Made by a program: the position numbers and the translations under genes. Below, piece after piece: positions 6,086-9,976 of a stretch of DNA of 9,976 nt (position 1 is the stretch's first letter; each line of letters begins with the position of its first letter). The notes below the pieces were generated by a model. The model worked only from the letters and a program-made list of their open reading frames with translations. It was not told where the DNA came from and did not search any database. The DNA is from Staphylococcaceae bacterium UBA6286 (GTDB taxonomy: Bacteria; Bacillota; Bacilli; Staphylococcales; Staphylococcaceae): NCBI GenBank assembly GCA_002438305.1, contig DJUI01000017.1, forward strand, positions 1,826 through 11,801. The letters are read 5' to 3'.

Positions 6086-6629
6086 ACTAGTAGAAGAAAA
6101 ACTTCCTAAAAAAAGATATGAACATTCGTTGAGAGTAGCTGAAACTGGATTGAAGATGGCGGAACTGTTCAACGGCGATAAAGACAAAGTGGAATTGGCA
6201 GGCATCCTTCATGACTATGCTAAGTATGATGACCTTGCCATGATGTATCAGCAGGTCACTCAATATGACCTCGACCATGAGTTGCTAGCCTATAACTCAG
6301 AGATTCTTCACGGTCCTATCGCTGCTTCGATGATGAAGTATGAGCATGGGTTGGAAGACGAAGAAGTACTGCAGGCGATTTATAATCATACGACCGGCCG
6401 TAAGCAGATGACACTGACTGAAAAAATCATCTTTGTTGCAGATTACATTGAACCTGAACGTAAGCAGCCTGATGTGGATGACATTAGAAAGATAATTTTT
6501 GATGAGAAAAAGTTGGACAAAGCTATCTATGAAATTTCTAAAAGAACGGTTTCTTACTTACTGGAAAGCGACAAATGCATTTACCCGAGAACGATTGAGT
6601 GTTTAAATTACTATAACTTAGAAAAATAA
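6063..6629 (+). CDS. yqeK: Symmetrical Ap4A hydrolase, HD-domain protein YqeK
   Basis: The product has 188 residues (family about 186). It belongs to the HD superfamily, with metal ligands visible as H21 (YEHSLRVA), H50-D51 (AGILHDYAKY), H83, H109 (YNHTTG) and D127 (FVADYIEP). YqeK enzymes split diadenosine tetraphosphate symmetrically into two ADP, which fits an operon with NAD synthesis and ribosome assembly genes. I chose ATG 6063 because AAAGGA (6049-6054) lies eight bases upstream and the product then begins MKKKRAIKLVEEKL as in relatives. An upstream in-frame ATG at 6021 has no SD and would deepen the overlap with nadD. The overlap from 6063 is 23 nt. Confidence 0.94.
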   Translation: MKKKRAIKLVEEKLPKKRYEHSLRVAETGLKMAELFNGDKDKVELAGILHDYAKYDDLAMMYQQVTQYDLDHELLAYNSEILHGPIAASMMKYEHGLEDEEVLQAIYNHTTGRKQMTLTEKIIFVADYIEPERKQPDVDDIRKIIFDEKKLDKAIYEISKRTVSYLLESDKCIYPRTIECLNYYNLEK

Positions 6630-6643
6630 AAAGGATTGAGTGA

Positions 6644-6994
6644 ATGGATTCAAAACAACTTTTACAATTAGCAGTCGAGGCATGTGATGACAAACGTGCT
6701 GAAGAAATTTTAGCGATAGATGTCAAAGAAATCAGCGGTATCACGGATTATTTTCTGATCTGTCATGCTAATTCTGATAGACAAGTGCAGGCAATTGCAC
6801 GGGAAGTTAAAGATCAAGCTCATAAAAATGGACTGGATGTCAATAGACTGGAAGGGTTCAATGAGGCCCGGTGGATACTGATTGACCTTGGTGACGTTGT
6901 GGTTCATGTGTTCCACAAAGAAGAGCGCGGCTATTATAACCTTGAACGCTTATATCGTGATGCAGAGTTCATTGAGTTTGAACAGGTAGACTAA
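6644..6994 (+). CDS. rsfS: Ribosomal silencing factor RsfS
   Basis: The product has 116 residues and is complete. It binds ribosomal protein uL14 on the 50S subunit and blocks subunit joining when nutrients are short. The family marks are clear: DVKEISGITDYFLIC at 26-40, and WILIDLGDVVVHVFH at 77-91 followed by ERGYYNLERLY. An SD-like AAGGA lies just after the yqeK stop, about eight bases before ATG 6644. The stop TAA shares its last A with the ATG of yqeM, so the two are tightly coupled. Confidence 0.97.
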   Translation: MDSKQLLQLAVEACDDKRAEEILAIDVKEISGITDYFLICHANSDRQVQAIAREVKDQAHKNGLDVNRLEGFNEARWILIDLGDVVVHVFHKEERGYYNLERLYRDAEFIEFEQVD

Positions 6995-7713
6995 TGGCAT
7001 ATGAAGCATTTGCGGCGCTCTATGACCGTCTTATGTACGATCAGCCTTATCATCAATGGCTTGAATTGACTGAACCTTATTTTAAGGATAGTGGATCCGT
7101 ACTGGATCTTGGCTGTGGAACGGGCAGTTTTACTACGTTAATTCCTCAATCATTGACAAGAGTAGGGGTTGATTTAAGCGAAGACATGCTTGCTGTTGCT
7201 GCACAGAAAGACCCGTCTGTCCACTGGGTGGCACAGGACATCACGACTCTTGACCTTGGTATGTCGTTCGATCTTATTACTTGTTATTGTGATAGTCTGA
7301 ACTATATTACTGCCGAAGAAGACGTGCTTGATGTATTCAGACAGGTCAAAAAGCATCTATCAGCAGATGGGACCTTTATATTTGATGTTCATTCAGAATG
7401 GAAGATGACCCATCTATTTGATGGGGAAACCTATACCGACGACACTGAAGATGTGACTTATATTTGGAATACCTTTCCTGGTGAAGAAGCGCACAGTGTC
7501 TGGCATGAATTATCGTTCTTTGTCAAAGATAACAATGGCAAATATGATCGTTTTGATGAAACTCATTTTCAGCGGACTTTTTCGCGTGGGACTTATGAAC
7601 GGTTGTTATCGGAAGCGGGTCTTCGTGTCACTCAAGTATTTTCCGATTTTGACCCTGAAGAGACAATCGCTGAAGAACCGGAAAGGTTATTCTTTGTAGT
7701 GAAACATGCATGA
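6994..7713 (+). CDS. yqeM: Class I SAM-dependent methyltransferase YqeM
   Basis: The product has 239 residues. A Rossmann-type SAM-binding domain is clear. Motif I is VLDLGCGTG at 36-44, and GVDLSEDML at 58-66 holds the acidic residue that contacts the SAM ribose. DITTLDLG and FDLITCYCDSLNYI follow as the later strands of the fold. The methyl acceptor is unknown; the family sits next to rsfS and comEA in many Bacilli. It opens with the typical YEAFAALYDRLM. Its start overlaps the rsfS stop by one base. It is the last gene of the yqeH operon, and a terminator-like hairpin begins 39 bases after its stop. Confidence 0.92.
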   Translation: MAYEAFAALYDRLMYDQPYHQWLELTEPYFKDSGSVLDLGCGTGSFTTLIPQSLTRVGVDLSEDMLAVAAQKDPSVHWVAQDITTLDLGMSFDLITCYCDSLNYITAEEDVLDVFRQVKKHLSADGTFIFDVHSEWKMTHLFDGETYTDDTEDVTYIWNTFPGEEAHSVWHELSFFVKDNNGKYDRFDETHFQRTFSRGTYERLLSEAGLRVTQVFSDFDPEETIAEEPERLFFVVKHA

Positions 7714-7751
7714 AATTGAATTTTATTTGTGACAGAAAAAATAATAATCAG

Positions 7752-7786
7752 CATCTCTACCGATAATAAGGTGGAGGTGTTTTTTT
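7752..7786 (+). terminator. Terminator-like hairpin that contains the comEA SD
   Basis: A 10-bp stem pairs CATCTCTACC (7752-7761) with GGTGGAGGTG (7770-7779), using two G-U pairs and loop GATAATAA. Seven T residues (7780-7786) follow, then ATG at 7787. It has the full form of an intrinsic terminator for the yqeH-yqeM operon. The 3' arm is also the SD of comEA (GGAGG, 7773-7777, nine bases from the ATG), so the folded form would hide the ribosome binding site. Confidence 0.75.
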
Positions 7787-8410
7787 ATGGACGCTATCAA
7801 ATAGTTATATCATCAGCATAAGGGTAAGATAGGTATTTTTCTGCTGCTGGCTATCGGTGCTTTCATCTTCTATAATTTCACACAGCATAAGTCTGAGCAG
7901 AATCTTGAGCAACAGATAGCTGTTAAGTCTGAACCCGTAAAATCACTAGAATCTGTCAGTTCAGAAGAGAAGCCGAAAGATATGATGGTAGACGTCAAAG
8001 GTGCTGTAAAATACAGCGGTGTCTATCCTGCCAAAAAGTCTCAGCGAGTCAACGATATCATTAAACTGGCAGTACCGCTTAAAAATGCTGATATTCAAGC
8101 AATCAATCTTGCAGCGGTCATTACTGATCAGATGGTGATATATGTCCCTTTCAAAGGGGAGGTTGCAGGTAACAAATTTGATATGTATCATCAACCAGCT
8201 GCGCAGTCATCCGAACAGCAGACCGTAAACATCAACACAGCCGGCGAAAGTGAACTACAGAACATACCCGGGATAGGTCCGAAGAAAGCTCAGGATATTT
8301 TGATGTACCGCGAGCAGCACGGTGGATTTAAGTCCAAGGAGGAAATGAAGGAAATTAAAGGCATTGGTGATAAAACTTATATGACTCTTGAACCATTTAT
8401 AGAATTGTAA
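7787..8410 (+). pseudogene. comEA: Competence DNA receptor ComEA, interrupted by TAG at codon 6
   Basis: ComEA is a membrane-anchored receptor that binds incoming double-stranded DNA at the cell surface. The frame from ATG 7787, which has a well-placed SD, reads MDAIK and then TAG at 7802-7804. It then stays open for 201 codons to the stop at 8408-8410. After the TAG come a membrane helix (residues about 15-31, GIFLLLAIGAFIFY), a polar linker, and an SLBB-type domain from about 68 (VDVKGAVKYSGVY). Two helix-hairpin-helix motifs end the protein (NINTAGESELQNIPGIGPKK, then IKGIGDKT). The first later ATG in frame is 7982 (residue 66), which would drop the anchor and leave a cytosolic SLBB-HhH protein without an SD. 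No ATG, GTG or TTG lies between the TAG and the helix. A CAG to TAG change (Gln to stop) is the simplest explanation. A sequencing error or readthrough remains possible. Confidence 0.88.
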
Positions 8411-8458
8411 TTCACCTTTAGATTGCTTAAAATAAAGGCATGAATAGGGGGAATTATC

Positions 8459-8923
8459 ATGGAACGAATTAAATGGCAGGATTATTTTATGGCACAGAGT
8501 CAACTGCTGGCTTTGAGATCGACTTGTGCCAGACTAGGTGTAGGAGCGACCATCGTTAAAGATAATCGTATCATTGCTGGAGGATACAATGGCTCTGTTT
8601 CAGGTGATGCGCATTGCATAGAGGTCGGCTGCTATGTTGAAGAAGGACATTGCATCCGCACAGTCCATGCAGAGATGAATGCCTTTCTTCAATGCGCTAA
8701 GATGGGTGTGTCTACTGAAGGTGCTGAACTCTATGTCACGCATTTTCCGTGCATCCACTGTACGAAATCTATCATTCAAGCAGGCATCAAAAAGATTTAC
8801 TATGCTCAGGATTATAGAAATCATCCGTATGCGATTGAACTGCTGTTAAAAGCAGGAATACAGGCTGAGAAAATTCCTTTTGATGCAGAAAGAACGGCTT
8901 CTTACTTTATGACTATGGAATAG
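8459..8923 (+). CDS. comEB: ComEB, dCMP deaminase family protein
   Basis: The product has 154 residues. It belongs to the zinc-dependent deoxycytidylate deaminase family, which converts dCMP to dUMP. The catalytic site is intact: HAE at 70-72 (zinc His and proton-shuttle Glu) and PCIHC at 97-101 (two zinc Cys). The Cys/His-rich DAHCIEVGCYVEEGHC segment at 50-65 may hold the second zinc seen in some family members. In Bacillus subtilis ComEB is not needed for transformation, and some relatives help place ComGA at the pole. Its place in the comE operon is nevertheless conserved. An SD of five G residues plus A (8447-8452) precedes ATG 8459. comEC begins ten bases after its stop. Confidence 0.95.
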   Translation: MERIKWQDYFMAQSQLLALRSTCARLGVGATIVKDNRIIAGGYNGSVSGDAHCIEVGCYVEEGHCIRTVHAEMNAFLQCAKMGVSTEGAELYVTHFPCIHCTKSIIQAGIKKIYYAQDYRNHPYAIELLLKAGIQAEKIPFDAERTASYFMTME

Positions 8924-8933
8924 GGGGATACAT

Positions 8934-9976
8934 GTGTGGCTGAATAGTGCTTTCAGTGCATTGATTGGAATAATGCTCACGACCTCACCATTTGCTGCAT
9001 GTGTCTTACTCGTTGTGTTGGTGATCCATCTCTTCATCAAGAAAACACTAGCACATATTTTCTTTTATCTTGTCATCATTATTGTCTTTTTTATTATTTG
9101 CACGTTCCGCACACCCATACTTTCTGAATTCAATTGGGAAGATGACAAAATAGGTGATTACGCGGGCAGGGTTATTTTTGACGATCAGCTCAATTTAGAC
9201 GGAGAAGTGCTGACAGGAGCGATGAATGCTTCAGGAGAACAGCTGCAGTTTAACTATTATATCGGTTCTGAACAAGAACAGATCCTGATTAAGAAGCGCA
9301 TGCCGTACTTCAGCAGCTGTCCTGTTCAGATGTCTATTCACCGACCACTGCCAAATACTAACGGCCTTAAGTTTAATTACGACGAATATTTAGCAAATCA
9401 AGGGTTACGCTATACAGCACAAGTAAAAGCCCTCTCATTAACTGAATGTCAACCCGTCCAATTAAACTTCATTGACTCGATTAAATGGTATCGCGTAACG
9501 CTCGTTGATAGAATGATGGAACTACCTTTCGATAAAATGTCCTACGTTGTTGCGCTCACATTAGGTGATACGCGCTACCTTTCTCACAATGAGCTTGCAG
9601 AATTAAAAACGCTCGGTATTTATCATCTCTATGCCATCAGTGGGTCTCATGTTGCACTGCTTACAGTTCAGCTTCTGTTTGTTTTTAAACGCCTATATCT
9701 GCCTCTAATTTACAGTACCGGGGCGATCATTGCCTTGCTGCCTGTCTATGCCCTGTTGACAGGATTCTCTCCTTCGGTTTTAAGAGCTTCCTTATTTATT
9801 GCGCTATACATGATGTTGAAGCGGTGGGGGATGACGCTGCTCGATAGTCTGGCGCTATCATTCATTATCTTTCTTCTATATGATATTCATCTCATAAACG
9901 ATATCGGCTTTCAGCTGTCCTATATGATTTCCTTTGTCCTTGTTTTTACAGACCGTCTGTTTAACAAAAAATCTCC
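8934..9976 (+). CDS. comEC: ComEC/Rec2 competence DNA channel, 5' part
   Basis: The frame is open from GTG 8934 to the window edge (347 codons plus two bases). The full protein usually has about 700 residues. ComEC forms the membrane channel through which single-stranded DNA enters during transformation. Two hydrophobic helices lie in the first 57 residues (VLLVVLVIHLF and YLVIIIVFFIICTF). The soluble DUF4131/OB-like part runs to about 180. The competence domain then begins with LGIYHLYAISGSHVALL (227-243), GFSPSVLRA (277-285) and DIGFQLSYM (323-331). The GGGGGA SD (8923-8928) is five bases from GTG. The ATG at 8932 is in another frame and stops after three codons. A later in-frame start would remove the first helix. 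No break is seen inside the window. Confidence 0.95.
   Translation, partial: MWLNSAFSALIGIMLTTSPFAACVLLVVLVIHLFIKKTLAHIFFYLVIIIVFFIICTFRTPILSEFNWEDDKIGDYAGRVIFDDQLNLDGEVLTGAMNASGEQLQFNYYIGSEQEQILIKKRMPYFSSCPVQMSIHRPLPNTNGLKFNYDEYLANQGLRYTAQVKALSLTECQPVQLNFIDSIKWYRVTLVDRMMELPFDKMSYVVALTLGDTRYLSHNELAELKTLGIYHLYAISGSHVALLTVQLLFVFKRLYLPLIYSTGAIIALLPVYALLTGFSPSVLRASLFIALYMMLKRWGMTLLDSLALSFIIFLLYDIHLINDIGFQLSYMISFVLVFTDRLFNKKS

Noticed and set aside
7481..7699. 72-codon open frame on the plus strand inside yqeM
   Set aside because: It lies wholly inside the methyltransferase gene in another frame, with no SD and no known motif.
7716..7745. Candidate promoter TTGAAT / AATAAT (18-bp gap) before comEA
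   Set aside because: The -10 and -35 are poor and the region is simply AT-rich. I also saw no clear SigH-type or ComK-type site, so I left it out.
7982..8410. ATG 7982 as the true start of an intact ComEA
   Set aside because: It would remove the membrane anchor that is clearly encoded upstream in the same frame, and no SD precedes it. The SD-ATG pair at 7773-7789 fits far better.
1..9976. CRISPR arrays, insertion sequences, rRNA genes or prophage structural genes
   Set aside because: I saw no regularly spaced repeats, transposase motifs, long inverted repeats or rRNA sequence in the window.

Overview
The window looks like a chromosomal segment of a low-GC Gram-positive bacterium, most likely a member of the Staphylococcaceae. 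It has strong AGGAGG-type Shine-Dalgarno (SD) sites and TATAAT-like promoters. Its gene order is the familiar mtnN / yqeG / yqeH-aroE-yhbY-nadD-yqeK-rsfS-yqeM / comEA-comEB-comEC block of Bacilli. A Macrococcus-like or related genus would fit the moderately AT-rich base use. This is inferred from gene order and protein motifs, not from a database search.

Layout. Positions 1-668 hold the 3' part of mtnN (MTA/SAH nucleosidase) and a translationally coupled 34-residue membrane peptide, closed by a terminator. Positions 720-1314 hold yqeG (HAD phosphatase) with its own promoter and terminator. Positions 1355-3037 are an insert-like stretch with no counterpart in the conserved block as I know it. 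It holds a membrane-anchored coiled-coil protein whose 3' end overlaps a prohibitin-type SPFH protein by 47 nt, a terminator, an apparently decayed reading frame, and a small winged-helix-like protein. A solitary tRNA-Gly(UCC) with its own promoter and terminator follows (3072-3219).

Positions 3237-7713 are a tight operon of housekeeping genes. Three act on ribosomes: yqeH (30S assembly GTPase), yhbY (RNA-binding CRM protein) and rsfS (ribosome silencing factor). The others are aroE (shikimate dehydrogenase), nadD (NAD synthesis), yqeK (Ap4A hydrolase) and yqeM (SAM methyltransferase). Spacing is short throughout, with 4-nt, 23-nt and 1-nt overlaps.

Positions 7752-9976 carry the comE DNA-uptake genes. 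comEB is intact, and comEC is open to the right edge of the window. comEA carries an in-frame TAG at codon 6, just before its membrane anchor, so as given it is a pseudogene or is read in some unusual way. The hairpin closing the upstream operon ends in a T7 run directly before the comEA ATG, and its 3' arm is the comEA SD. This element could therefore both terminate transcription and hide the ribosome binding site.

The points most worth a second look are the comEA nonsense codon, the terminator/SD element in front of it, and the membrane coiled-coil/SPFH pair with its dual-coded 9-bp repeat. I do not see strong evidence for a wholly new biological system.
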